From NCBI RefSeq assembly GCF_034424315.1, contig NZ_CP139972.1, positions 4,588,001 through 4,652,000 of the forward strand: 64,000 nt of DNA. Reading direction: 5' to 3'. The position numbers were made by a program, and so were the translations under genes. This document shows positions 1 to 8,208 of the stretch, in pieces (positions within the stretch are counted from its first letter, which is position 1; each line of letters opens with the position of its first letter). The stretch is from Chitinophaga sancti. Lineage in GTDB: Bacteria > Bacteroidota > Bacteroidia > Chitinophagales > Chitinophagaceae. The notes under the pieces are model-generated. The model was not told the DNA's origin. It was given only the letters and a program-made list of their open reading frames with translations, and made no database searches.

Positions 1-1
1 G

Positions 2-370
2 CATAGGACGAGTGTGATGAAGGTGAAAGAGTTGGTGGTGCATGAGGCGAAGAATTATGCGATCACACAATTGCTGGCGGTGCATGTAGAGGTGGATGAG
101 ATACGTGAGGCGCATGTGGTGAGGATATCAGGGAAAGTGTTGCAGGCAACGCCAAATCATCCGGTGCAGACCTCGGCGGGGAAGAAGCGGATAGGTGAGG
201 TGAGAGATGGGGAGGAGTTGTTGTGTATGGATGAGAAGGGGGAGCGGGTGATGAGTTATGTGGTGGTGAGTAAGACGGAGAAGGCTGGTGGTATGCAGGC
301 GGTGTATAATATTGTTGCGGAGGGAGAGGGAACGTTTATGATGAATGATGTGATGGTTTTGCAGAAGTGA
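2..370 (+). CDS. Hint-domain protein, C-terminal fragment (5' end outside window)
   Basis: The frame is open to the left edge of the window, so this is the 3' end of a longer gene and the GTG/ATG at 14-19 is probably not the start. The visible part has the hallmarks of a Hint (Hedgehog/intein) domain. One is a block-B-like TPNHPVQT followed by a G-rich turn and EVRDGEELLC. The other is a C-terminal strand AVYNIVAEGEGTFMMNDVMV, which matches the block F/G pattern of a strand before a short loop and a final strand. The C-terminus is VLQK and lacks the His-Asn of splicing inteins, so self-splicing is unlikely. Cleavage-only or scaffold Hint domains are common in secreted Bacteroidota proteins and polymorphic toxins. 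Codon use is strongly G-rich (GTG, GAG, GGG), as in the convergent lipoprotein gene. The identity of the rest of the protein cannot be told. Confidence 0.6.
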   Translation, partial: HRTSVMKVKELVVHEAKNYAITQLLAVHVEVDEIREAHVVRISGKVLQATPNHPVQTSAGKKRIGEVRDGEELLCMDEKGERVMSYVVVSKTEKAGGMQAVYNIVAEGEGTFMMNDVMVLQK

Positions 371-385
371 TATTTTTCTTTCTTT

Positions 386-424
386 AAAAATCCCGTGTTT
401 GCAAGGAGCAAATACGGGATTTTT
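386..424. terminator. Bidirectional intrinsic terminator between convergent genes
   Basis: AAAAATCCCGT (386-396) pairs with ACGGGATTTTT (414-424), and TTTGC pairs with GCAAA inside, around an AAGGA loop. There is one G-T wobble. Runs of A and T on both sides let it serve both the Hint gene and the convergent lipoprotein gene. Confidence 0.85.
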
Positions 425-438
425 AAAAATAATAACAT

Positions 439-1188
439 CTATTGTTGTAACATGGTATCCGTGGCTGGTGCCACTTCCTCACTATCTCCCACCGCATTTT
501 CGAATTCTATCCTGCTCGTCTCCGACAAATCCTTCCTCAGCTCCATCTCCTTCGTATTCTTAACAAAATCCCCCTTTTGTATAATACAGATCGCCCCATA
601 CACATTATTCATACTCAACTGCACCCACACCTCTGCCCCTCTATTCCTCAACACATAAGTATTCAACTCAATCCCTCCAAAACCCACTGTAAACCCTCGC
701 TCCTTGTCATAAATCTCCACATCTCCCACTCTCTCCATCTCCGCCTTCGTAGGTATATCCGTACTCACTTTCACACCACCCACACTCTTTATCATCCTGT
801 CAAAACTCTTTTCCACCCTCGAAATACTAAACATCGCCGGCCTACTCTCCTCTCTCACCAACTCCGCCTTAAACGACCTCCCTTCTACCGGCAATAATTT
901 TCCATCTGCAAGAAAGTATTCCTCACCACGATCTTTCAGTTTCACGTTTCTATACTGATAACCCTTAGGCGCAGGAAAGAATGGGAAATTGCCCAGGTCT
1001 ATATTCGTACTGGGAATCTTGTTCATATCAAATGCAGCACGTGCTACAGTAGGATAAGTTTCTGCTGTATCGGCAGTGACCATTGTATCAGTGACAGTGC
1101 TATCTCTATGAACCATAGGCTGTTTGTGCGGTTGGCAGGCAGGGCATAGGTACAATAGAGGGATTAGAGCACAGAGATACCGTTTCAT
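439..1188 (-). CDS. Secreted lipoprotein of unknown function
   Basis: The chosen start is the ATG at 1188, giving an immediate lipoprotein signal peptide with lipobox L-C-P-A-C (Cys18). An in-frame ATG at 1212 only adds hydrophilic residues, and a -7-like CAAATTTA lies 8 nt before 1188. After a short Thr/Asp-rich linker comes a domain of about 150 residues containing FPFFPAPKGY, then VEGRSF, then a stretch with basic and acidic turns. The layout (Y-x-GK-VEG, then a segment like 'RN-E-AG') recalls the N-terminal linker domain of some OmpA-family envelope proteins, but no OmpA peptidoglycan-binding domain is present. The C-terminal tail (SEEVAPATDTMLQQ) is disordered. No catalytic motif is seen. 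It is probably anchored in the outer membrane facing the periplasm. Confidence 0.7.
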   Translation of the reverse strand: MKRYLCALIPLLYLCPACQPHKQPMVHRDSTVTDTMVTADTAETYPTVARAAFDMNKIPSTNIDLGNFPFFPAPKGYQYRNVKLKDRGEEYFLADGKLLPVEGRSFKAELVREESRPAMFSISRVEKSFDRMIKSVGGVKVSTDIPTKAEMERVGDVEIYDKERGFTVGFGGIELNTYVLRNRGAEVWVQLSMNNVYGAICIIQKGDFVKNTKEMELRKDLSETSRIEFENAVGDSEEVAPATDTMLQQ

Positions 1189-1285
1189 AGAATGCATAAA
1201 TTTGGCTGACATTAAACAACAATCATGCTAATTAAAGTTGGATAGCTAGGATAACAAATATAATACGCTCATATTCAATATACAA

Positions 1286-1315
1286 GAGGCCAGCCAAAAA
1301 GATTCGGCTGACCTC
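1286..1315 (-). terminator. Hairpin downstream of the EF-G paralogue
   Basis: GAGGTCAGCC and GGCTGGCCTC, read on the minus strand, form a 10-bp stem that is fully paired with one G-U, about 90 nt after the EF-G stop codon. There is no clean U-tract, so it may be a weak terminator or an mRNA 3' stabiliser. The rest of 1213-1404 holds nothing else I can recognise. Confidence 0.45.
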
Positions 1316-1404
1316 AGGATTATTTAGGATTTACAATTTATGGAATGATGGATGCAGATTGGGGGATGCAGATGGTGGAGGAATTTGATTCACTCAAAAA
1401 ACCA

Positions 1405-3540
1405 CTACACGCCTACGCTCACCGGTGTATGCTCATAACCAGCAAAAGTGATTGAAGCTGTTGCCCTTCCTGCACACAAACTCCTCAATGTCGTCACATA
1501 ACCAAACAACTCTGCCAAAGGCACATCTGCCTTGATTACCTGGGCATTCCCTCTCATCTCCATATGACGGATCATTCCTCTCCTTCTATTCAAATCACCC
1601 GTTACAACACCTGTATATTCTTCAGGCGTTGTGACTTCCACACTCATCACAGGTTCCAACAATCGCGGGTTGGCTTTCGCCGCAGCGGTTCTAAACCCAA
1701 TGATTGCAGCGTGTTCAAAGTCTAAGGCATGAGAATCATTCTCATGGATCTGACCATCCAGCAATCGCACTTTCATAGATTGCATCGGGTACCCGGATAA
1801 TACGCCCGTCTTCATCGCTTCTTCAAAACCTTTTTGCACAGAAGGGATGTATTCTTTTGGAATAGCACCACCTTTTATCTCATTTACAAATTCCAGTCCT
1901 GCCAATCCATCAGTTCCCGGACCCAGCTCAAACTGAATCACGGCGAAACTACCACTACCGCCATTTTGTTTCTTATACACTTCTTTGTGGATCACCGATG
2001 TGGTGAACACCTCTTTGTAAGCGATCTGCGGTTGTCCTTTGCTCACTTCCAACTGATAGTTGTTTGCAATCTTTTCAAGAACTACTTCCAGGTGTAATTC
2101 ACCCATACCTTTCAGGATGGTTTGACCGGAAGCTGGATCTATACTCACTTGCAGCGTTGGATCTTCATCCACCAGTTTTGCCAGCACTTCACCTAAGCGG
2201 TTCGCGTCTTTTGCGAGTTTTGCTTCTATGGCGTAACCGATCATGGGTTCCGGGAAGTCAATGCTTTCTAAAGAAACGGGATGTGCGGGATCAGATAACG
2301 TATCACCTGTACGCACTTCTTTCAATCCTACGACAGCACCAATATCACCTGCACCGATTTCGTCTACGGCTTCGAATTTATCAGACATGATGCGGAGTAA
2401 TCTGCTGATACGGACTTTCTTATTGGTACGGCTATTCCATACCATGTCTCCGGTATGCAGGGCACCTGTGTACACGCGTACCAGGGTCAGTTTGCCGGCA
2501 TAGTCATCGGCCATGATCTTGAAGGCCAGGGCGGTTAGCGGACTATCGTTTAGAGAAACAGGATGGCTTTCATTCTTCGCAGAAGAAGACTCGTTTTCAT
2601 TCTCAACAAGAACAGATTCCTTTTCAACGTTCGTAGATGAAGACTCGTTTCCATTCTCAGCAAAAGCTGGCACACTTTCCGCCTTCAATTTTCCCATCTC
2701 TTCCGGCGAAGGCAAATAACGCACCACCGCATCCAACAAAGGCTGTACACCTTTATTCCTATAAGCAGCTGCTGCCAATACGGGGATCAATACACGATGT
2801 AATGTCGCCTTCCTCAACGCTGCATACAAATCTTCCGCGCTCACAGCAGCCGGATCTTCCGTATACTTTTCGAAGATCTGTTCATCAACCAATGACAACT
2901 CTTCCAGTAAATTCTTTCTCGCCTGCAAGACCGCCTCCTGCAAATGCGCAGGGATCTCCGTCACCACAAACTGCTTTCCATCATCACTATTCCACACATA
3001 TGCCTGCATTGTAATCAAATCAACCACACCAGAGAAATTGTCCTCCGCACCGACCGGTATCTGCACCGGCACCGCATTCGCCTGCAGCATCTCCCTGATC
3101 TCCTGCACTACATGCAGGAAATTCGCTCCCTGCCTGTCCATCTTATTGATCAACACGATTCGGGGCACTTCATACTTATCCGCTTGTCTCCACACCGTTT
3201 CTGATTGTGGCTGCACACCCGACTTCGCGCAGAACACCACTACACCGCCATCCAATACACGCAGCGAACGTTCTACTTCTGCCGTGAAATCAACGTGTCC
3301 GGGGGTATCAATCAGGTTGATCTGATGATCGTTCCAGTAGGTAGTGATCGCAGCAGATGAAATGGTGATACCACGCTTCTCTTCCTGCGGATCGCTGTCC
3401 ATGACAGTGTTTCCTTCATCCACACTACCTAATTTATGTGTCAAACCCGTGTAATACAACATACGTTCTGTGACGGTGGTTTTACCAGCATCGACATGGG
3501 CCATGATTCCTATATTCCTATATTGAGATAAACGTTTCAT
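1405..3540 (-). CDS. fusA: Elongation factor G paralogue (translational GTPase)
   Basis: This 711-aa protein has a complete EF-G architecture: G1 AHVDAGKT (residues 14-21), switch [11 protein letters not shown]3 DTPGH, G4 NKMD, then domains II to V ending in the usual C-terminal region. EF-G drives ribosomal translocation and, with RRF, recycling. It probably is not the housekeeping copy: it stands alone rather than in an rpsL-rpsG-fusA-tuf operon, and switch I reads [15 protein letters not shown] where canonical EF-G has MDWMEQEQERGITI. This is closer to EF-G2/recycling-type paralogues. Residues 295-330, between the G domain and domain II, are an 18-residue sequence repeated twice in tandem (ENGNESSS and ENENESSS frames), an acidic, serine-rich insertion. 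A strong terminator lies in its leader. Family assignment is certain; the paralogue role is inferred. Confidence 0.93.
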   Translation of the reverse strand: MKRLSQYRNIGIMAHVDAGKTTVTERMLYYTGLTHKLGSVDEGNTVMDSDPQEEKRGITISSAAITTYWNDHQINLIDTPGHVDFTAEVERSLRVLDGGVVVFCAKSGVQPQSETVWRQADKYEVPRIVLINKMDRQGANFLHVVQEIREMLQANAVPVQIPVGAEDNFSGVVDLITMQAYVWNSDDGKQFVVTEIPAHLQEAVLQARKNLLEELSLVDEQIFEKYTEDPAAVSAEDLYAALRKATLHRVLIPVLAAAAYRNKGVQPLLDAVVRYLPSPEEMGKLKAESVPAFAENGNESSSTNVEKESVLVENENESSSAKNESHPVSLNDSPLTALAFKIMADDYAGKLTLVRVYTGALHTGDMVWNSRTNKKVRISRLLRIMSDKFEAVDEIGAGDIGAVVGLKEVRTGDTLSDPAHPVSLESIDFPEPMIGYAIEAKLAKDANRLGEVLAKLVDEDPTLQVSIDPASGQTILKGMGELHLEVVLEKIANNYQLEVSKGQPQIAYKEVFTTSVIHKEVYKKQNGGSGSFAVIQFELGPGTDGLAGLEFVNEIKGGAIPKEYIPSVQKGFEEAMKTGVLSGYPMQSMKVRLLDGQIHENDSHALDFEHAAIIGFRTAAAKANPRLLEPVMSVEVTTPEEYTGVVTGDLNRRRGMIRHMEMRGNAQVIKADVPLAELFGYVTTLRSLCAGRATASITFAGYEHTPVSVGV
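2550..2658 (-). repeat. 54-bp in-frame tandem duplication within the EF-G gene
   Basis: The segments at 2605-2658 and 2551-2604 match with a 54-bp offset (for example GAAGACTCGTTT at 2639 and at 2585). They encode residues 295-312 and 313-330. The copies have diverged, mostly toward the 3' end. Confidence 0.8.
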
Positions 3541-3552
3541 AAAATAAATGAT

Positions 3553-3590
3553 AAAAAAAAGCGCCTCCCGTTTGGTAACGAGAGGCGCTT
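3553..3590 (-). terminator. Intrinsic terminator in the leader of the EF-G gene
   Basis: On the minus strand, AAGCGCCTCTCG pairs with CGGGAGGCGCTT (one U-G) around an 8-nt loop, followed by eight T residues. The T-tract ends about 10 nt before the EF-G start codon at 3540. So this terminator does not end a visible protein gene. It either attenuates EF-G transcription or ends a noncoding RNA made from the 400 nt upstream. Confidence 0.8.
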
Positions 3591-4002
3591 GCTATGTGCA
3601 AATGCATTCCCTGTTACCGGACTAGCCTGGTAATAATGATTATCAATGTTAAAATTGTCAGGAGCATCATGCTGTTAAATAATTGAAATACAATAAGATT
3701 AAATTTGACTCGCGGGGGAGACAAGGCTTATGTAAAAAAACAATAAATGCAATGTGGGAGTGTGTAGATGATACAACATATCCGGGTGCAAGGCTGCCTC
3801 CCCGTCTTAAATAAAGACAATACAAGTACTGGCAATTACTGCCCTTATTACTGTACGATATGTGTTGTGCGTAAACATAGTGCAAATTTATAAAGAAAAT
3901 CTATTAAAACAAAATTCACATAGATAGGGCCGGGGAAAATGGAAGTCTGGCTTTGCCTGCGGCAATATAAAAACACAAATATTTTGTCGTAATTTACTGG
4001 CT
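3591..4002. other. 412-bp gap with possible structured leader or small RNA
   Basis: No convincing protein gene is present; the short ORFs here lack codon bias. On the minus strand, GGGGAG (complement of 3798-3803) can pair with CTCCCC (complement of 3714-3719). A second inner pairing (ACATA/TATGT) lies between them, giving a two-part rod-like structure of about 100 nt upstream of the terminator at 3553-3590. I cannot match it to a known riboswitch, 6S RNA, SRP RNA or tmRNA. The right end holds the promoter region of the gene starting at 4003. Confidence 0.35.
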
Positions 4003-4305
4003 ATGAGCCAGGATCGGAAATCACCACATATATTAAACACCTCTACGAACTTATTAGGGTTTTGCCTGATTGTACTGACATCGATAAAGGTTGCGGGATT
4101 CAATCACGTCACCATCATTGATGATATTACAGGGGTAGCAGCTCTGCTATTAATGGCTAGTTGTTTGTTGTCGTTTCTTTCCCTCCGCTCTTCAAAACCT
4201 ATGTGGAGTGAAAAACTGGAAACGGTAGCTGATTACATTTTTCTATCAGCATTAATATGCATCAGTATTACCATCATCTTCGTGTCTTTCAATTTGTTGA
4301 AGTGA
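4003..4305 (+). CDS. Small membrane protein of unknown function
   Basis: This 100-aa protein has about three hydrophobic helices: roughly residues 15-33, 43-61 and 76-97. The start MSQDRKSPH is hydrophilic and probably cytoplasmic. There is no cysteine pair, charged motif or catalytic signature. It stands alone between the EF-G leader region and a convergent serpin-like lipoprotein gene. The ATG at 4003 is the only reasonable start, with an A/T-rich upstream region holding TATTTTG at 3980-3986. It resembles the many uncharacterised three-helix inner-membrane proteins of Bacteroidota. No function can be proposed. Confidence 0.6.
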   Translation: MSQDRKSPHILNTSTNLLGFCLIVLTSIKVAGFNHVTIIDDITGVAALLLMASCLLSFLSLRSSKPMWSEKLETVADYIFLSALICISITIIFVSFNLLK

Positions 4306-4345
4306 TGTCCTTATTCACAAGCAGATAAGCAGAATTTTATAAGAT

Positions 4346-5278
4346 CTAATCCCTGTTCGCATCCATGATCTCATCATTCTCCACTTTTAGCATAAAATAA
4401 GGAAATGGTGATTTCTTCTTTTGTAACAGCACCACAAATGGCTTATCAAAAACCAGATTGGGTGGGCGCATGACTTCAACTGAATCCGTAGACACTGCTT
4501 CAATGATTGCAGAATCAACCACTCTCGCCCCCTCCTGATCCAATGTAAAAAGCGTTTTTTGCCGGGCTGTCATTATTTTATAAGGTTTCCCTTTTGCTTT
4601 AAAATCAATCCCTTCCAACTCTTTAAAATGCTCCTCCTCCTGGAATTTCAATACCGGGATCTTCAGGGAAGCATATGCTTTTATATTCGTTCCCTTCCTG
4701 ATAGCCCCCTGGATCTGCTGCAGGATGACATGCAATTGTGCTCCTTTATTGAACCCTTTTGCCAATATAATGTCTGAAGACTTATCCTTCGAATCCAGGC
4801 TCATTACAAAATGATCCTCATCTCTATAATACACCAGGTGCGTTTCTGCAACTATCTCCGGATCATAGTCCACCATCCCAAAGGCCTTCACCGCTTTGCC
4901 ATTAAATGTAAAGGGCTCCTTCAAGGGTTGCATCGGCACATCAAAACCTAATTCCCGCTGAAAATTCACCAGCATGGTAATTTCTGCCCCCTTGATCCGC
5001 ACATCCCGCTTAAATTCTTTCGGCCCCAATATATCCCCGGATACCGGGCTATCATTCATCCACTTCACCGCCTTTGCCTTATTATTGATCGGCGCCCCTA
5101 CCTGTTGCTTCATTTCATTCCACGCCAATGTAAAACTCGCCGCAAATGCTACATTTTTATTAGCATCTATCAGCGTAAGCATATTAGGTACTATCTGTGA
5201 TCTTGAATAATATCTCGTTTTCCTACAGGCGGACATCAGCACCATGGCCGCCAGCAAATAGGGATATAAAGTTTTCAT
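4346..5278 (-). CDS. Serpin-like lipoprotein
   Basis: This 310-aa protein has a lipoprotein signal peptide ending at Cys18 (MSAC). The mature part follows the serpin layout. NVAFAASFTLAWNEM resembles serpin helix A. LKIPVLKFQEEEHFKELEGI matches the conserved 'LPKFKIE--L--LGI' strand. TLDQEGARVVDSAI matches the hinge 'DEEGTEAAAAT'. VFDKPFVVLLQKKKSPFPYF-L matches the C-terminal 'ADRPFLFLI-ILFLGRV'. The middle of the canonical serpin (about 370 aa) is shortened, and the hinge has Arg/Val/Asp where inhibitory serpins have small residues. It is therefore more likely a non-inhibitory or binding protein than a protease inhibitor. The start has a TAACTTAG box 4 nt upstream. The divergent neighbour is a GlxA-type regulator. 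Confidence 0.6.
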   Translation of the reverse strand: MKTLYPYLLAAMVLMSACRKTRYYSRSQIVPNMLTLIDANKNVAFAASFTLAWNEMKQQVGAPINNKAKAVKWMNDSPVSGDILGPKEFKRDVRIKGAEITMLVNFQRELGFDVPMQPLKEPFTFNGKAVKAFGMVDYDPEIVAETHLVYYRDEDHFVMSLDSKDKSSDIILAKGFNKGAQLHVILQQIQGAIRKGTNIKAYASLKIPVLKFQEEEHFKELEGIDFKAKGKPYKIMTARQKTLFTLDQEGARVVDSAIIEAVSTDSVEVMRPPNLVFDKPFVVLLQKKKSPFPYFMLKVENDEIMDANRD

Positions 5279-5282
5279 AACT

Positions 5283-5290
5283 CTAAGTTA
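5283..5290 (-). promoter_or_regulatory. -7 box 4 nt before the serpin-like gene
   Basis: TAACTTAG (minus strand) followed by AGTT and the ATG at 5278. It fits the Bacteroidota -7 box TAnnTTTG apart from position 7, and predicts a leaderless mRNA. No clear -33 TTTG is visible. Confidence 0.5.
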
Positions 5291-5303
5291 TGACAAAAAC
5301 GGC

Positions 5304-5311
5304 TACCTTTA
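5304..5311 (+). promoter_or_regulatory. -7 box that sets the start of the GlxA-type regulator
   Basis: TACCTTTA followed by 5 nt and the ATG at 5317. It lies downstream of the first in-frame ATG (5290), so translation almost certainly begins at 5317. It is back to back with the minus-strand box at 5283-5290. Confidence 0.55.
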
Positions 5312-5316
5312 CCCTA

Positions 5317-6240
5317 ATGCTCAACAGGGTCATATTTTTCATCGCCAGTCAAACGCACATTCTGGATCTCGCGGGGCCAGTACAGGTCTTTTACGAGTCA
5401 GCGGAATATGGGCATCCTTGTGAGATCATCTACCTTTCTGACCAACCTGAAAAAGCCTGTTCTTCCGGGCTCATGATAGGCCAACTCCAACACATCAACG
5501 ATGTTCGCATCCGGCAGGAGGATATTATCTTCATTCCTGGTTTCCAGTTAAAAGCTGACAACCAGGCCCTGAAAAACTGGCTGATAAACATTGCTCATAT
5601 TGGCGCTACCCTTTGCTCGGTATGTACAGGATCTTTTGCACTCGCTGCTGCCGGTGTTCTGAATGGACAGGGCTGCACCACTCACTGGAAATATACCCAA
5701 CGACTACAGGATGAGTACCCTGAAACAAAAGTGTTTACCAACCGGCTCTTTGTAAAAAGTGGGAATATCTACACCAGTGCAGGGATCACCACAGGGATCG
5801 ATCTCGCCCTCTTTATTATTGAAGAACGCCATGGACCTGCTTTTGCGTGGCAACTGGCGGCGGAATTAGTGGTGTATATCAGAAGAGATGGAGATGATTC
5901 ACAGCAAAGCGTTTACCTGCGATACCGCAGGCATATCAATAATCATATTCACCAGGTACAGGATTATATTATTCATCACCTTGACCAGAAATTATCATTG
6001 GATCTGCTGGCAGCCCGGGTGCATACCGGTTCCAGGAACCTCACCAGGATGTTTAAGGCAGCTACCGGGATTACGATTGGACAGTATATTGATCAACTAC
6101 GGGTGGAAAAAGCGGTGAATCTATTGAAAGAGAAGAACAAAGTGACGATTGTAGCGCAGCAATGCGGGTTTAAGAGTGTGGTGCAATTGAGGTCGATGGT
6201 GAAGAAGTATACGGGGGAATTGCCGTCGAAGATGTCCTGA
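5317..6240 (+). CDS. GlxA-type transcriptional regulator (DJ-1/PfpI domain plus AraC HTH)
   Basis: The protein is 307 aa from the ATG at 5317. The earlier in-frame ATG at 5290 overlaps the opposite promoter and precedes this gene's own -7 box. Residues 1 to about 190 form a DJ-1/PfpI-like class I amidotransferase domain that starts with RVIFFIASQTHILDLAGPVQVF and has the nucleophile elbow CSVCTGSF. Residues about 210-307 are the AraC double HTH: SLDLLAARVHTGSRNLTRMFK, then AAQQCGFKSVVQLR. In GlxA regulators the N-terminal domain senses a ligand and is usually not enzymatic. The gene is followed by a secreted DJ-1 homologue at 6309, so the two probably act in one response. Confidence 0.9.
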   Translation: MLNRVIFFIASQTHILDLAGPVQVFYESAEYGHPCEIIYLSDQPEKACSSGLMIGQLQHINDVRIRQEDIIFIPGFQLKADNQALKNWLINIAHIGATLCSVCTGSFALAAAGVLNGQGCTTHWKYTQRLQDEYPETKVFTNRLFVKSGNIYTSAGITTGIDLALFIIEERHGPAFAWQLAAELVVYIRRDGDDSQQSVYLRYRRHINNHIHQVQDYIIHHLDQKLSLDLLAARVHTGSRNLTRMFKAATGITIGQYIDQLRVEKAVNLLKEKNKVTIVAQQCGFKSVVQLRSMVKKYTGELPSKMS

Positions 6241-6308
6241 TACTTTCCATTCTTGTCCTTCTCACTCCCTTTTCCCTCCCCTACCTTTACCCCCATAAAA
6301 ATACCGCC

Positions 6309-7076
6309 ATGATGAAACGGATCATTTCAATCCTTCTTTTTACCCTGCTGACCGCCTTTGCCAGCGCACAAACCTACGTTTGCCCACCCTGCAATGGACC
6401 CAGCTGCGACACTCTTACTTTTACCCAGGCAGGCAAATGCCCACATTGCGGCATGCAACTGATCAAAAAAAACCAGGACATCAAAAAACTGAATGTCTGC
6501 TTCTACCTCTATGATGGCATAGAAGTACTGGATTTTGCCGGTCCACTGGAAGTTTTCTCCTATGCAGGCTGCAACATCTCCATCGTGTCAAAGACCACAG
6601 CCCCGCTCCATGCACAGGGGGTACTGAAAGTACTGCCTACCTATAGCATTGAAAATGCTCCTCCGGCAGACATCTTCGTGACCTTCGGCGGCAATGACGA
6701 GGTAGCATCCAATGACCCCGAAGTGATTAAATGGATTCAATCCAGGATACCGGATACGAAGTATTTTATGTCTGTATGTACAGGTGCCTTCATTCTAGGC
6801 AAGGCAGGCATCCTGGATCATAAAACTGTGACCACTTTCCACAATAGTATTGAAAACCTGCGGAAAGCATTGCCTAATAGCACCGTACTGGCAGACAAAA
6901 GATTTGTGGAGGATGGAAATGTGTTGACGACTGCAGGGATTTCTGCTGGAATTGATGGGGCACTGCACCTTGTTGAAAAACTGAGAGGGCATGATGCCGC
7001 AATGCAGATTGCCAAACAAATGGAATATGATAAATGGGTGCCGGGTGAAGGCCTGGTGGTGAAAACAAAGGATTGA
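6309..7076 (+). CDS. Secreted DJ-1/PfpI protein with heavy-metal-binding finger
   Basis: This 255-aa protein has a signal peptide (residues 1-20, ASA-Q). A short cysteine-rich finger follows, with Cys25, Cys28, Cys33, Cys44 and Cys47 in the frame YVCPPC then AGKCPHCGM. This matches the heavy-metal-binding (YHS/HMBD-like) finger normally found on copper ATPases and efflux proteins. From about residue 55 comes a DJ-1/PfpI domain beginning NVCFYLYDGIEVLDFAGPLEVF, with the nucleophile elbow SVCTGAF and a TTAGISAGIDGAL motif shared with GlxA regulators and isonitrile hydratases. There is no DNA-binding domain. It is probably periplasmic. A metal- or stress-related role is inferred. A TACCTTTA box lies about 20 nt upstream of the start. 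Confidence 0.82.
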   Translation: MMKRIISILLFTLLTAFASAQTYVCPPCNGPSCDTLTFTQAGKCPHCGMQLIKKNQDIKKLNVCFYLYDGIEVLDFAGPLEVFSYAGCNISIVSKTTAPLHAQGVLKVLPTYSIENAPPADIFVTFGGNDEVASNDPEVIKWIQSRIPDTKYFMSVCTGAFILGKAGILDHKTVTTFHNSIENLRKALPNSTVLADKRFVEDGNVLTTAGISAGIDGALHLVEKLRGHDAAMQIAKQMEYDKWVPGEGLVVKTKD

Positions 7077-7100
7077 TCCTGAATAAATAAATTTAAAAGA

Positions 7101-7210
7101 GGAGCTTGTTTTAAAAGTAATCTGGAGGCATTAAACATTTCATAAACACAATTTTTCTGCGCCGGGTATCCGGATTAAATCCGGGTAACTTTACTTTTGA
7201 TACAAGCTCC
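7101..7210. repeat. 110-bp element with 20-bp terminal inverted repeats
   Basis: GGAGCTTGTTTTAAAAGTAA (7101-7120) and the complement of 7191-7210 match at 18 of 20 positions. Inside is a perfect CCGGATT-A-AATCCGG palindrome. It sits between the convergent ends of the genes at 7076 and 7225. It could be a MITE-like insertion or a large bidirectional terminator. Confidence 0.55.
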
Positions 7211-7224
7211 CCTCCTGAAATAGC

Positions 7225-8208
7225 TTATACTGCAATTGCTTCTTTGTTATACTTATTCCGATACTCCACCGGCGACAAGCCCGTTTTCCGCTTAAACACC
7301 GTTCTAAACGCCTTATTATCCGCATATCCCACCTCGCACATCACCTCATTGATATTCTTCCTGCTGGTCTCAAATCCTTTCTTTGCGGCCTCTATTTTGA
7401 CTCTCTGAATATATTCAGATACCGTATTACTCGTCGCTTTCTTAAATCGCCTTTCAAAACTCCGCCTTCCCATGGTACACAGGGCAGCTAACTGATCTAC
7501 CGAAATCCTCTCCTGGAAATTTTGCTCAATGAAATCCTGTGCCCGTTTAATTTCATCATCCTGATGATCCCGCTGCCCGCGGAACATAATAAAGGGTGAC
7601 TGGCTGAACCTGTCAATTTCAATGGCAAAGAATTTCGCACAAAAGATCGCCATTTCCCGGTCGGTATATTTTTCCACCAGGTACAGGAGCAGATTCCAGA
7701 ATGAATTGGCTCCTCCACTGGAATAGATGCCATTCTCATCGGTGATGATCCTGTCAGAGACCATTTCTACATCCGGGAACATTTTCCTGAACAGGGGAAC
7801 TGACTGCCAGTGCGTACTACATTTTTTACCCGCCAGCAAACCCGTAGCTGCCAGCAGAAATGCACCTACGCACAGACTCGAGACTTCAGCACCACGTTCA
7901 TACTGCGCCCTGATCCATGGAAAGAAATCGCTGTTGGCAGCAATGACATTATCCATATCCCCGTTTACTGCAGGAATAATGATCAGGTCAGTATTGAAAT
8001 TATCCTGGATACTCAGGTCCGGGCTTACTTTAGCAAATCCATCATATACCAATGCATCATGGGTCATGCCCACAAACTGGATGGTGAATAAGGGTTCATC
8101 GCCCCGTTCGATGAGGAAACGATTTACATTAAAAAACATTTTGTGTGCGCCTTCAATACAGCCCAGGGACGCGGCACCTCTGGGGATTAATATAGATATG
8201 TGTTTCAT
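7225..8208 (-). CDS. GlxA-type transcriptional regulator (DJ-1/PfpI domain plus AraC HTH)
   Basis: This 327-aa protein has the same two-part design as the regulator at 5317. The N-terminal DJ-1/PfpI domain starts HISILIPRGAASLGCIEGAHKMF and has the elbow SSLCVGAF. The C-terminal AraC domain contains SVDQLAALCTMGRRSFERRFK and EVGYADNKAFRTVFKRKTGLSPVEYR. Both helix-turn-helices are intact. TAACTTAG about 25 nt upstream of the ATG at 8208 is a plausible -7 box. The downstream neighbour is the 110-bp inverted-repeat element. The DJ-1 domain is more like that of Bacteroidota 'helix-turn-helix domain-containing' GlxA proteins than isonitrile hydratase. The target genes are unknown. Confidence 0.9.
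   Translation of the reverse strand: MKHISILIPRGAASLGCIEGAHKMFFNVNRFLIERGDEPLFTIQFVGMTHDALVYDGFAKVSPDLSIQDNFNTDLIIIPAVNGDMDNVIAANSDFFPWIRAQYERGAEVSSLCVGAFLLAATGLLAGKKCSTHWQSVPLFRKMFPDVEMVSDRIITDENGIYSSGGANSFWNLLLYLVEKYTDREMAIFCAKFFAIEIDRFSQSPFIMFRGQRDHQDDEIKRAQDFIEQNFQERISVDQLAALCTMGRRSFERRFKKATSNTVSEYIQRVKIEAAKKGFETSRKNINEVMCEVGYADNKAFRTVFKRKTGLSPVEYRNKYNKEAIAV

Noticed and set aside
1..370. Splicing intein
   Set aside because: No C-terminal His-Asn and no flanking extein start; only the Hint fold is supported.
3667..3885. 72-aa minus-strand open frame in the EF-G leader
   Set aside because: No signal, domain or codon bias; it lies in the structured region.
3591..4002. Known riboswitch, 6S RNA, tmRNA or SRP RNA
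   Set aside because: No conserved box of these RNAs (for example B12 box, TPP motif or tmRNA tag) could be found by eye.
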